Source of the DNA: PoT sp049331405
GTDB lineage: Bacteria > Planctomycetota > Planctomycetia > Isosphaerales > Isosphaeraceae
Reading direction: 5' to 3'
DNA: 64,000 bases
NCBI RefSeq assembly: GCF_049331405.1
Contig: NZ_CP186274.1
Span: forward strand, 8,804,001-8,868,000
In this document: piece by piece, positions 8,801-17,362 of the stretch
Position numbering within the stretch: the first letter of the stretch is position 1
Layout of the letters: every line of letters starts with the position of its first letter
Notes under the pieces: generated by a model
What the model saw: only the letters and a program-made list of their open reading frames with translations
Told to the model about the DNA's origin: nothing
The model's database searches: none
Translations under genes and position numbers: made by a program

Positions 8801-10477
8801 TCAGCGGGTCGCCGGCGGCGGGCCTTCGCCCACGGGCGGCAGGTAGCTCGGGCGTTCGGTGTTCACCGGCTCGATCGGCCCCGGCGGATTGGCACAGGCG
8901 AGTTCCCTGGCCGGATAGCCGAGCGCGTGGAAGAGCTGGAACTGGGCCAGGTTGTACTCGGCCACCGTGGTGAAGTACTCGTCGAGGGCGATCTTCATCA
9001 ACTGGAGGGCGAAGACCACCTCCTGCGGCCGGTTCACCAGCACGAGCACGTCGCCCCAGCGGGTCGTCTGGGCGAGCCCTTCGTAGTTCCCATTGAAGGA
9101 GATCATCGACGACTTGAGGGCCCGCTCGGCCTGGCCGACCCGCGAGGCGGCCGACTGGAGCCTCGCCTGGGCCCGGGTCACCTCGGCCGCGACGCGGTCC
9201 TGGACCTTGAACAGCTCGACGATGGCCTTCGACTGCTCCCCGCGCTGCTCCTTGACCCGGGCCATGTTGCCGATGCCGAAGGCCTCGAGCTGCCAGAGCG
9301 GCTGATAGCTGAGGTCGACGCGGCCGGTCCACTGGTTCAGGCTGCTGTTGGGACCGATGCCGAAGATCCCCGCCTGCAGCTCTTCATTGGGAGTCTGGAA
9401 CCCGTTGATGAGGATGCTCGGCAGCAAGGGCCGGTTCTTCTCGCGGCGGATCCGGGCCACGGTCGCCTGCACGAGCGCCTGGTTCGAGGCCAGCTCGGGC
9501 CGGTTCGTCAGGCCGATCGGGATCAGGTCGTCGAGCGTCCGGTTCGGGTCGAAGAGTGTGATCTGCAGGTGGTCGTGCTCGAGCGGGACGATCACCGCGC
9601 GGGGGTCGAGCCGGAGCACCTGCGTCAGGTTCGCGCTCTGGACCCGCCACTCCTCGCGGGACGACGTCGCCTGCTGCTCCAGCTCGGCGACCATGTTCCG
9701 CGCCCGGTCGATCTCGATCCGGGGGACGAGGTCCTTGCTCAGTCGCGTGATCCGGTCGACGAGGTCGTGCCCCCGCTTCACCGCGTAGAGCGAGCCGGTG
9801 TACATGCCTCGATACTGGTGGACCTTGAAGTAGGCGTCGGCCGTCATCATGAGGGCGTCGTTCTTCGCCGTCTGGATGTCGGCCTGCCTCGACTTCAGGA
9901 CCTGCCTGGCGGCCAGCGGCTCGAAGATCACGTCGGTCAGCGCGACGTTCTGCCACATGCCCGCACCGGCATAGAAGAAGTTCACGCTCGGTGCGGTGAG
10001 GATGCCCTTGTTGAAGTCGGGGCCGCCGCCGTCGTGCCGGATGTAGTCGGCGCCGATGTTGAGGCGGGGGATCCAGAGGACCTTCGCCCGGGTGAGCTGG
10101 GCCTCGGCCACCCAGGTGCTCGCCATCGCCCCTGCGACGATCAGGGGGCGGGCGTCCGAGAGCCGCAAGGCCGTCGCGAGGTTGATCGGGAAACTCATGT
10201 CCCCGGGCTCGAGCGGCCCCGGCTGCAGCCCCGCGATCTCCTTCTCCGCCGTCTTCTCCAGCCGGTTCGCGGCGGTCATGCCCTTCGGCAGTAGGGGGGC
10301 CGCCGTCGGGTCGCTGCCATTGGCGGCGAGGCGCCGGGGAGCGGGGGCCGGCTGCGGCCGAGCACTCGCAGGCCGCGAGGTTGACGATGGCGGCGATTGT
10401 GCGGGGCAGGAGGGGGATTCGACCCAGCAAAGCAGCGTCGCCGCCGCCAGGATCTTGGCGCGGGTCCGTCGTTCCAT
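8801..10477 (-). CDS. TolC-family outer-membrane efflux protein (first copy)
   Basis: This 558-residue protein is the paralogue of the next gene downstream, with the same architecture: signal peptide (AKILAAATLLCWVESPSCPAQ), a shorter Pro/Ala-rich linker, and the repeated helical outer-membrane-factor domain. The chosen ATG follows AGGGAGG closely; an alternative in-frame start lies six codons upstream. The duplication gives the pump two candidate exit ducts, which may differ in substrate or expression. The main difference between copies is the length of the N-terminal linker. Confidence 0.9.
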   Translation of the reverse strand: MERRTRAKILAAATLLCWVESPSCPAQSPPSSTSRPASARPQPAPAPRRLAANGSDPTAAPLLPKGMTAANRLEKTAEKEIAGLQPGPLEPGDMSFPINLATALRLSDARPLIVAGAMASTWVAEAQLTRAKVLWIPRLNIGADYIRHDGGGPDFNKGILTAPSVNFFYAGAGMWQNVALTDVIFEPLAARQVLKSRQADIQTAKNDALMMTADAYFKVHQYRGMYTGSLYAVKRGHDLVDRITRLSKDLVPRIEIDRARNMVAELEQQATSSREEWRVQSANLTQVLRLDPRAVIVPLEHDHLQITLFDPNRTLDDLIPIGLTNRPELASNQALVQATVARIRREKNRPLLPSILINGFQTPNEELQAGIFGIGPNSSLNQWTGRVDLSYQPLWQLEAFGIGNMARVKEQRGEQSKAIVELFKVQDRVAAEVTRAQARLQSAASRVGQAERALKSSMISFNGNYEGLAQTTRWGDVLVLVNRPQEVVFALQLMKIALDEYFTTVAEYNLAQFQLFHALGYPARELACANPPGPIEPVNTERPSYLPPVGEGPPPATR

Positions 10478-10635
10478 CCTTGCCCTCCCTGGCAAGACCC
10501 AATACGACCAACTTGACGACGGGTCGTCCTGACCCGGTCGTTCCGATCTCGAGGATTTATCGGCAGGTCGCGACGGACGGGATGAGGCGGGACGGGCCTT
10601 CTGGACGAACCGGATGCTGATGCGTCATACGTTTA

Positions 10636-10688
10636 GATTTCGCGGCATTCGCAGAATTTTCGGAGTCTTCACACCAACCCGCGAAATC
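10636..10688. repeat. 10-bp perfect inverted repeat upstream of the TolC pair
   Basis: GATTTCGCGG at 10636-10645 is the exact reverse complement of CCGCGAAATC at 10679-10688. It lies about 160-210 bp ahead of the first TolC gene in an AT-richer patch, so it might be an operator or part of the promoter region. No regulator is assigned. Confidence 0.4.
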
Positions 10689-10711
10689 GCCCCAATCGGC
10701 CAACTCGAAAG

Positions 10712-10752
10712 GCGTCCGGCGCCCCCCCCAATCTGAGCGGGTCGCCGGACGC
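10712..10752 (-). terminator. Terminator-like hairpin after the glycerophosphodiesterase gene
   Basis: GCGTCCGGCG (10712-10721) pairs with CGCCGGACGC (10743-10752). On the minus strand the hairpin starts 12 bases after the stop codon and is followed by CTTTCG. The T-run is short. Confidence 0.6.
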
Positions 10753-10763
10753 ATTGCGGTGGC

Positions 10764-12368
10764 TCAGGGCTGCTTCGCCGCGGCGGCGTCGAGGATCTCG
10801 AAGGCCCGCCAGACGCGCGTGGGGTGGTCGGTCTGGATCACGTCGATGCCCCACTCGATCGCCTTGAGGTAGTCGGCGACGTTCTCGTGCAGGCCGAGGG
10901 CGTCGGAGAAGACCCGGATGCCGTGGGCATGGCAGCGGTCGATGACCTCCTTCGAGAGGATCCCCCAGGAGGCGTCGACGGCGTAGGGCTTCAGCTTCGC
11001 GGCCAGCTCGTCGATCTGTTTCGGATCCTTGAGCGGCGGCATCAGGCGGATCTTGGGGTTGATCGCCTTGAGCTTCGCGAGGTAGTCGGGGTGCTGGTAG
11101 ACGACCGACTCATCGGCGATCCCGTATTCCTCGATCTTCGCCGCGAGGGCCTCGGGGGTGATCTCCTTGGCGTCGAGGTAGACGTGGGCATGCCCCTTGA
11201 GGGCCTTGAGCCCGGCGTCGAACGTGGGGACCGGCTCGGTTGCGAAGAGCTGGCCGTACCAGGCGCCGGCCTCGAGCTTGGCGATGGCGTCGGCGGTCTG
11301 ATTTTTGATGGGGCCTTCGCCGTTCGTCGTCCGGCCGAGGTTGCCGTCGTGGAGCAGGAAGAAGCGGCCGTCCTTGGTCGTGCGGATGTCGACCTCGACG
11401 TAGTCGGCGCCGAGGGCCTTGGCCCGCTCGATGGCCGGCATCGTGTTCTCGGGGGCGTACCACGAGGCCCCACGGTGGAAGGCGACCTGCGAGGCCTTGC
11501 GGACCTTGCGATCGACGATCGAACGCCAGAGGACGTCCTGCGGAAGGTCCGTCTGGATCCAGTCGGCCCCCGCCTTGATCGCGCGGCTCCAGACCTCGGG
11601 CTTGTCCCAGTCATTGCCGAGCACCTTGGCTTCGACCCGGACCCCCTTGGCATGGAACTGGCGGCAGACCTCCTCGGTCAGTTCGTTCGCGTCGACCTCG
11701 ACGGCCGCCGGCTTGACCTTCGCGAGGAAAGCCTCGACGCCGTCGGCGGGGTGCCACTTCGCCAGGGTCGCCACGCGCCCCTGGGACAGGTCTCGGACCT
11801 TCGCGATCAGGTCCGCGGGGCCGAAGACCACGACCTGCGCCTGCATGCCGGCCTTGAGGATCTCGTCGACGATCTCGCCGGGCTCGCCCGACTTGATGTC
11901 GAGGCAGAGGTTGATGCGATCCTTGGCCAGGCCCAGGGCCTCGGCCAGGGTCGGCAGGCGGGTGGTGGCGAAGCGTCTGGCGAAGGAGCTGCCCGCGTCG
12001 AGATTGCGGAGGGTCTCGGCATCGGTGCCCTCGACGGTCCCTTTGCCATCGGTCTTGCCGTCGAGTTTAGAGTCGTGGGCCAGGAAGTGGACCCCGTCCT
12101 TGCTCCGCCTGACGTCGACCTCGACCCACTCCAGGCCGTCGGCGATCGCCAGCTCGATCGCCGGGGCCGTGTTCTCGGGGGCCTGGCGAGCGAGGCCTCG
12201 ATGGGCCATGACCTGCACGGGCCTCGGGGGCTTGACCGGCTCGAAGAAGGTGAACCCCGGCCTGAACCCGTCCTCGCCCCGGGCGAGGCCCGCGCCGACG
12301 CCCGGCCCGACCATAAGCACTCCCGCAAAACACGCGACCAGGTGTGCTCGCAACGGATGTCGATCCAT
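10764..12368 (-). CDS. Exported protein with two glycerophosphodiester phosphodiesterase domains
   Basis: GDPD enzymes hydrolyse glycerophosphodiesters to glycerol 3-phosphate and an alcohol. The 534-residue product has a signal peptide (LVACFAGVLMVGPGVGAGLA) and two tandem TIM-barrel GDPD domains. Domain 1 (about 50-290) shows AHRGLARQAPENT, WVEVDVR and FLAHD; domain 2 (about 300-530) shows FHRGASWYAPENTMPAIE, YVEVDIR, LLHDGNL and the ending IQTDHP. Both keep the HR, ExD and H positions used for metal binding and catalysis, so both may be active. The start was chosen at the ATG that opens the signal peptide, preceded by GGCGAGAG; a longer frame upstream runs through the divergent promoter region. 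It is divergent from the dimethylformamidase-like gene. Confidence 0.92.
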   Translation of the reverse strand: MDRHPLRAHLVACFAGVLMVGPGVGAGLARGEDGFRPGFTFFEPVKPPRPVQVMAHRGLARQAPENTAPAIELAIADGLEWVEVDVRRSKDGVHFLAHDSKLDGKTDGKGTVEGTDAETLRNLDAGSSFARRFATTRLPTLAEALGLAKDRINLCLDIKSGEPGEIVDEILKAGMQAQVVVFGPADLIAKVRDLSQGRVATLAKWHPADGVEAFLAKVKPAAVEVDANELTEEVCRQFHAKGVRVEAKVLGNDWDKPEVWSRAIKAGADWIQTDLPQDVLWRSIVDRKVRKASQVAFHRGASWYAPENTMPAIERAKALGADYVEVDIRTTKDGRFFLLHDGNLGRTTNGEGPIKNQTADAIAKLEAGAWYGQLFATEPVPTFDAGLKALKGHAHVYLDAKEITPEALAAKIEEYGIADESVVYQHPDYLAKLKAINPKIRLMPPLKDPKQIDELAAKLKPYAVDASWGILSKEVIDRCHAHGIRVFSDALGLHENVADYLKAIEWGIDVIQTDHPTRVWRAFEILDAAAAKQP

Positions 12369-12606
12369 GAATCTCTCGCCGATCCCGAAAGGTGCCAGGC
12401 CTCGCCGATCTCGGGGAGGCCGAATCTCAACGACCCGGGCGGTCTCGTCGCTCGGCCGCGACTCGAGTATCGCCGAAACGAGGGGCCCGGATCCATGCAG
12501 GGGGGAGGCGCCATCATGGCATGATCGCCCCGGATCGAGTATGAGATTTGTTTGAAGTTTTCGAGTGGAGGCGGCGGAAGGCCCTGGATGGTTCGGAGCG
12601 ACGACG

Positions 12607-14133
12607 ATGACGCAAGGGAACGAAGGGCGGAAGTGGCGGCGACGCGAGGTACTCAAGACGGCCGTCGGCACCGGCGCCGTGGCGGGCCTCGGGCTCGAGG
12701 CTCGGGCCGCGGCGGCGGCGGGCGAGGTCGGGAAGGGGAGCCTGGTCCGGCTCGAGAATGAGAAGCCAGGCACCACCGACTGGCAACTGACGTACACGAG
12801 GGTCGACGCCGGCGGCTACCGCTGCCCCTGGGTCGAGGGCTACGTCACGCGGCAGAGCCTGAAGGCCGGCGAGACCCTCGAGGTCTGCGTCAGCACCAAC
12901 CCGGCCGCCGCGTTCAGCCTCGAAATCTACCGGATGGGCTACTACGGCGGCACCGGCGGCCGGCTCGTCGGCAAATACGGCCCCTTCGAGGGCAAGATCC
13001 AGCCCGACCCGCCGGTCGGCGACGAGCGGATCCGCGAGTGCACCTGGACTCCCAGCCTCTCCCTCCCGATCCCGGCCGACTGGCCGAGCGGCGTCTACCT
13101 CGGCAAGCTCATCGCCCCCGACAACCGCTGCGAGAGCTACGTCGTCTTCGTCGTACGCGACGAGCGCAAGTGCGGGCTCCTCTTCCAGGTCTCGGATAAT
13201 ACCTGGAACGCCTACAACCGCTGGCCCGACAACTACTCGCTCTACGTCAACGGCAGGACCGACGGCCGCTCCTTGATGCCGGGCGTGAAGGCGAGCTTCG
13301 ACCGCCCTTACGGCAAATATGTGCAAATCTATGACAACCCGCTGTCCCAGGGGTCGGGCGAGTTCCTGCTCTGGGAGTTCCCCTTCTACTACTGGCTCGA
13401 GCAGCACGGGTACGACGTCTCGTACATCGCCAACGTCGACACGCACAAGAATCCGCAGGAACTCCTGCGAGCCAGGGGGTTCCTCTCGGTCGGCCACGAC
13501 GAATACTGGTCGCTCGAGATGTTCGAGAACGTCAAGAAGGCGATCGCCGAGGGGGTCAACGTCGCGTTCCTCTCGGGGAACACCTGCTGCTTCGTCGCCC
13601 CGATGACGGCGAATTCCGCGGGCCGGCCCGCGCGGAGCATCACCCGCGCCGGTCGCTACGGGGGCGTCATGGAGGTGGAGAAGCCGTACATGGGCCCGTT
13701 CCCGGTCGACGGCCCGAACGAGGCGACCCTCATCGGCGCCAGGACGATCAGCCCGTTCAACGGCTCGGGGGACTGGATCGTGACCAAGCCGGACCACTGG
13801 CTCTTCGCCGGGACCGGCATGAAGGCGGGGGACAAGATCCCCGGGCTCGTCGGCTGGGAGTTCCACGGCGACCCCGCGCCGATCCCCGGGCTGGAGGTCG
13901 TCGCCAAGGGGCCGACCAAGAACACCGGCGGGGTCGCCGCCGAGTTCACCGCGACGATCTACCCCGGCCCCAAGGGGAACCTCGTCTTCAACGCCTCGAC
14001 CATCTTCTGGGCCCAGGGGCTCTCATCCCCCCCCGGCCACATGCCCCCGTATTCTCACTACGGACGCCCCCACGGCCCCGACCCCCGCGTCCAGAAGATC
14101 ACCAGCAACCTGCTCGAGAAGTTCCTCGCCTGA
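12607..14133 (+). CDS. Tat-exported N,N-dimethylformamidase beta-subunit-like protein
   Basis: The 508-residue protein begins with a twin-arginine signal (RKWRRREVLKTAVGTGAVAG followed by Ala-rich cleavage region). The body matches the family whose type member is the large subunit of N,N-dimethylformamidase: an N-terminal beta-sandwich (SLEIYRMGYYGGTGG) and a C-terminal domain with FQVSDNTWNAYN and LSVGHDEYWSLEMFENV, followed by the Cys pair in SGNTCCF. In many bacteria such proteins lack the small subunit and their substrate is unknown, so amidase activity is not assured. ATG 12607 follows GGAG at good spacing; a GTG at 12565 is a possible alternative. No partner subunit gene is nearby. Confidence 0.82.
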   Translation: MTQGNEGRKWRRREVLKTAVGTGAVAGLGLEARAAAAAGEVGKGSLVRLENEKPGTTDWQLTYTRVDAGGYRCPWVEGYVTRQSLKAGETLEVCVSTNPAAAFSLEIYRMGYYGGTGGRLVGKYGPFEGKIQPDPPVGDERIRECTWTPSLSLPIPADWPSGVYLGKLIAPDNRCESYVVFVVRDERKCGLLFQVSDNTWNAYNRWPDNYSLYVNGRTDGRSLMPGVKASFDRPYGKYVQIYDNPLSQGSGEFLLWEFPFYYWLEQHGYDVSYIANVDTHKNPQELLRARGFLSVGHDEYWSLEMFENVKKAIAEGVNVAFLSGNTCCFVAPMTANSAGRPARSITRAGRYGGVMEVEKPYMGPFPVDGPNEATLIGARTISPFNGSGDWIVTKPDHWLFAGTGMKAGDKIPGLVGWEFHGDPAPIPGLEVVAKGPTKNTGGVAAEFTATIYPGPKGNLVFNASTIFWAQGLSSPPGHMPPYSHYGRPHGPDPRVQKITSNLLEKFLA

Positions 14134-14330
14134 TCGGGCCGACGCCCGGGCCTGAGCACCCTCCGGCCCGGGTCCGCCCCGCCGAAATCTCGAAAAATCC
14201 CCGCCTCGATCCAAAGAATCGCGCCCCCGGCGCGAACACACGTTCGCGGCGCCTGGGTCATGCCGAGGTCCCCTCGCGCCCCGTCCCGACAGTCCAAGAT
14301 CCCGAATCCAGAAATCTCGATCGCCGACGC

Positions 14331-14387
14331 TTGACGCCTTCTACGGATTGTAGTAGCCTCCTGTGGTCGCCTACTACAAAACGTAGT
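14331..14387 (+). promoter_or_regulatory. Promoter region with two BlaI-type operators
   Basis: A -35-like TTGACG lies at 14331-14336. Two palindromes with the same design follow: CTAC-5 bp-GTAG at 14341-14353 and ACTAC-5 bp-GTAGT at 14373-14387. These resemble the TACA/TGTA dyads bound by BlaI/MecI repressors. They lie directly ahead of the blaI-like gene, indicating autoregulation. The -10 box is not clear (TAGCCT at 14354 would give 17-bp spacing). Confidence 0.7.
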
Positions 14388-14416
14388 TAAGGCAACCGGA
14401 ACGCGGAGTGTTGGGA

Positions 14417-14821
14417 GTGAACAAGGAGATCCGAGCCGACCTCAGCACGGCCGAGCGGGAGGTGCTCAAAGCCCTCTGGGAGCTGGGCACGGGGACCGTC
14501 CGGCAGGTGAACACCCTGCTGAATGGCTGGGGGAAGCGCTGGGCCTACACGACGGTCCTGACGCTGCTCTCACGCCTGCAAACCAAGGGTTACGTCGACA
14601 GCGACTCGACGGGCGTGGCCCACGTCTTCAAGCCGACGATGAGCCGGGACGAGATGCTCGAGCGGCGGCTGAAGGACACGGCCGACGAGCTCTGCAACGG
14701 CAGCGCGGCCCCCTTGATCCTCGCCCTGGTGAACGGGAACCGCTTCACGGCCGAGGAGATCGCGCGGTTCCGCAGGCTCCTCGACGAGGCGGGGGGGGGC
14801 CAAGGCCCCCCCAGGTCCTGA
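14417..14821 (+). CDS. blaI: BlaI/MecI/CopY-family transcriptional repressor
   Basis: A small winged-helix repressor of 134 residues. The N-terminal helices read LSTAEREVLKALWELG, followed by the recognition region YTTVLTLLSRLQTKGYV, both characteristic of BlaI. The C-terminal half should carry the dimer interface and the site cut during induction. GTG 14417 has GGAG about 8 bases upstream; GTG 14408 is an alternative in frame. The gene is followed after 80 bp by the M56 peptidase gene, the usual sensor partner, and preceded by matching operators. No beta-lactamase or other classical target is in the window, so the regulated genes are unknown apart from this pair. Confidence 0.9.
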   Translation: MNKEIRADLSTAEREVLKALWELGTGTVRQVNTLLNGWGKRWAYTTVLTLLSRLQTKGYVDSDSTGVAHVFKPTMSRDEMLERRLKDTADELCNGSAAPLILALVNGNRFTAEEIARFRRLLDEAGGGQGPPRS

Positions 14822-14901
14822 GGGCCGCATGCCGTCGGTCGAGCGTTGAACACATCTGACCCGTGATACGTTTCTGAGTCACAGGCAACGGGGAGGCTAC
14901 G

Positions 14902-17001
14902 ATGCTCTGGTGGTTCGCGGAGACGACGCTCATCGCGGGGATCCTCGCCCTCGTGGCGATGCTGGTCCCCCGGCTCGGTCGGCTCGGACCCGCTGCAAGG
15001 CACATGCTCTGGCTCCTGGTGATCGTCAAGCTGATGACCCCGCCCTTGATCCAGGCCTCCTGGCCCTTCGGCTCCTGGCGAGGCCTCGCGGGCGATGATG
15101 GGGCAGTGGTCGTCGCGATCGATCCGGTCGCCGAGGCCCGGCCCGAGGTCAAGGTCGAGGCCCAGGTCGTCGCCAATGTCGAAGCCGTGGTGCCGGTCGA
15201 GCCCTCCGAGGGGTTCGATATCGCCGAAGACGCCGAGGTCGCGGCGACGACGCAGGTCGCCTCAGAGGTCGAGTTGGTCGCCAGGCCGGTCGCGACGCCC
15301 CCGGCCTGGGCCGCGTTGAGCCGGGAGGAGGCCCTGCTCGGGCTCTGGATCCTCGGCTCGACGACATGGGGCCTGGTCCAGGCGGTCCGGATCCTGCGGT
15401 TCCGCCGCCGGCTCCGCTGGGTGAAGCCCGCGCCCGAATGGCTGAGGGAGGAGGCCGAGGCCATCGGCTCCGACTTCGGGGTCCGCGTCCCCGAGATGGT
15501 CGTGGTGCCGAACCTGGACGTGCCCTCGCTCTGGTGCCTGGGCCGGCCCAAGCTGATGCTGCCGCAGCGGCTCGTGGCGACGGAGGGGATCGAACGCTGG
15601 CGCGGAATCCTCGCGCATGAACTGGCCCACCTCCGCCGCGGCGATCACTGGATCGCCCGCCTGGAGCTGCTGGCCGGCCTGATCTGGTGGTGGAACCCCC
15701 TCTTCTGGTTCGCCAGGCACCGGCTCGACAACGAGGCCGAGCTGGCCTGCGACGCCTGGGTCGTCGCGATGCTGCCGGAAGACCGCTTCCGCTACGCCGA
15801 AACACTTCTTGAGGTGTGTGCCTCCTTATCAAATCGGACGCCGGCGCCCTTGCCCACGTTGGGCATCGGCGGGGCGGGCCGCCTCTTCGAGCGGAGACTG
15901 TCCATGATCCTTCACGACAAGGTCCCCTGCCGCCTCTCCCTCTCGTCGGTCCTCGGGGTCGGCATCCTCGGCCTCTTCGCCGCCCCGACCTGGGTCGCGG
16001 CCGATCCCCCCGAGCCGGTCGAGGTCAAGGTGGAGGCCAAGGTCGAGGCGAAGTCCGCGGAGGAGGTCAAGGTCGAGGCGAAGGACGCCAAGGACGCCAA
16101 GTCCGAGGCCGTCGAGGAGGTCGAGGTCGTCGTGATCGACGGCAACGATGACGGCGACGACGAGCCAAAGGCCCGCGTGACCCGCAAGCCGAAGATCGCC
16201 AAGGACGCGAAGGGCGGCAAGGATGGCAAGGCCCGGATCGGCGTCGACGTCGACCTCTCCGGCCTCGACGAGTTGCTCGGCCCCAACTCCGAGTTCTCCA
16301 AGGGCCTCGAGAAGATGTTGGGCGAGATCGAGAAGCAGTTCGGCCCCAACTCCGAGTTCGAGAAGAGCGTCAAGGAGATGGGCGAGAAGCTGGGCGCGGA
16401 GATGAAGGAGAAGTTCGGCCCCGGCTCCGACTTCGAGAAGCAGGTCCGCGAGAAGCTCGGCCCCGGCTCCGACTTCGAGAAGCAGCTCAAGGGCCAGCTC
16501 GGCGATCAGTTCGAGTTCCGTTTCAACATCCACAAGCACAGCGACAAGTCCCCCGACGGCAACCTCGACGCCAAGCGTCGCGAGGAGGCCCGCATCCTCC
16601 GCGACAAGGCCCGCGCCCTGGCCGACAAGTCCCGCGCCGAGGCCGACGAGTTCCGCAAGCTCCAGAACGAGAAGATGAAGGCCCTGCAGAACGAGCTCAA
16701 GAAGCAGAAAGCCGAGGCCGAGGCCAAGCTCAAGGAAGCCAAGAGCCAGGCCCTATTGGCCCAGGACAAGGAGGCCAAGGCCAAGCTCGAGAAGGAGAAG
16801 TCCGAGAAGCTCAAGGCCGAGAAGGAGAAGGCCAAGGTTGTGAAGGACAAGAAGGCCAAGGATAACACCAAGGCCAAGGGCAAGAAGGACGCCCGCATCA
16901 AGTCCCTCGAGAGCAAACTCAACGACCTCCTCAAGGAGCTGAAAGAGCTCCAGGACGAGGACGACGACAACACCGAGGCCGAGGCACCGGAATCGGTCTG
17001 A
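14902..17001 (+). CDS. BlaR1-like M56 membrane metallopeptidase with Lys/Glu-rich coiled-coil extension
   Basis: The 699-residue protein carries two N-terminal membrane helices (about 3-24 and 34-50), a third near 143-160, the M56 zinc motif HELAH (239-243) with downstream NEAELACD (277-284), and a last helix near 346-362. In BlaR1 the protease cleaves BlaI after ligand sensing. Here the penicillin-binding sensor domain is absent. Instead residues 370-699 are strongly charged and predicted coiled coil, including four copies of a GP[N/G]S[E/D]F motif (from about 16279 to 16470). The start follows GGGGAGG. A perfect terminator follows the stop. What the extension senses is unknown. Confidence 0.88.
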   Translation: MLWWFAETTLIAGILALVAMLVPRLGRLGPAARHMLWLLVIVKLMTPPLIQASWPFGSWRGLAGDDGAVVVAIDPVAEARPEVKVEAQVVANVEAVVPVEPSEGFDIAEDAEVAATTQVASEVELVARPVATPPAWAALSREEALLGLWILGSTTWGLVQAVRILRFRRRLRWVKPAPEWLREEAEAIGSDFGVRVPEMVVVPNLDVPSLWCLGRPKLMLPQRLVATEGIERWRGILAHELAHLRRGDHWIARLELLAGLIWWWNPLFWFARHRLDNEAELACDAWVVAMLPEDRFRYAETLLEVCASLSNRTPAPLPTLGIGGAGRLFERRLSMILHDKVPCRLSLSSVLGVGILGLFAAPTWVAADPPEPVEVKVEAKVEAKSAEEVKVEAKDAKDAKSEAVEEVEVVVIDGNDDGDDEPKARVTRKPKIAKDAKGGKDGKARIGVDVDLSGLDELLGPNSEFSKGLEKMLGEIEKQFGPNSEFEKSVKEMGEKLGAEMKEKFGPGSDFEKQVREKLGPGSDFEKQLKGQLGDQFEFRFNIHKHSDKSPDGNLDAKRREEARILRDKARALADKSRAEADEFRKLQNEKMKALQNELKKQKAEAEAKLKEAKSQALLAQDKEAKAKLEKEKSEKLKAEKEKAKVVKDKKAKDNTKAKGKKDARIKSLESKLNDLLKELKELQDEDDDNTEAEAPESV

Positions 17002-17036
17002 GCCATCGGCCCGATCCCGCATCCTGACTCAAGCTC

Positions 17037-17078
17037 AAAGGCGAGGTGCATCCCCAACGCGGGATGCACCTCGCCTTT
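17037..17078 (+). terminator. Terminator of the blaI-M56 operon
   Basis: An 18-bp perfect stem (17037-17054 with 17061-17078) and a 6-base loop follow the stop codon by 35 bases; the stem ends in CCTTT and is followed by GTTGAT. Confidence 0.75.
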
Positions 17079-17362
17079 GTTGATATCGATGCCATTATCC
17101 CTACAACATTCCTAAGGCATAGCAACATGAACTTACGAAACGTCAATCGCTCCTCATCCGCCGGTTTCAGCTCTTCGAGTCGCTTCTGATCAAGAAGTAC
17201 GAGACTTCATGACTTTCAGGGAGGCGCGGATCGTCGCCGCTCCCATCAAGAGCCTGCGGAGCGGCTCCGCATGGGTCGAGGTCCATTTTGAGCGGGGTAT
17301 CCACAAATGATCCGCCTTGGTGCCTAGCGGAACTTCATTTGGGTATCGAGAAACGACTTGGG
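17079..17362. other. Intergenic region with one short palindrome
   Basis: No gene is seen. A 17-base perfect palindrome around TGCGGAGC-G-GCTCCGCA at 17255-17271 lies downstream of the convergent WD40 gene and could help end its transcript. The rest shows no recognisable feature. Confidence 0.4.

Noticed and set aside
10764..12797. 677-residue version of the glycerophosphodiesterase
   Set aside because: The extra N-terminus crosses the divergent promoter region and precedes a clean signal peptide at 12368.
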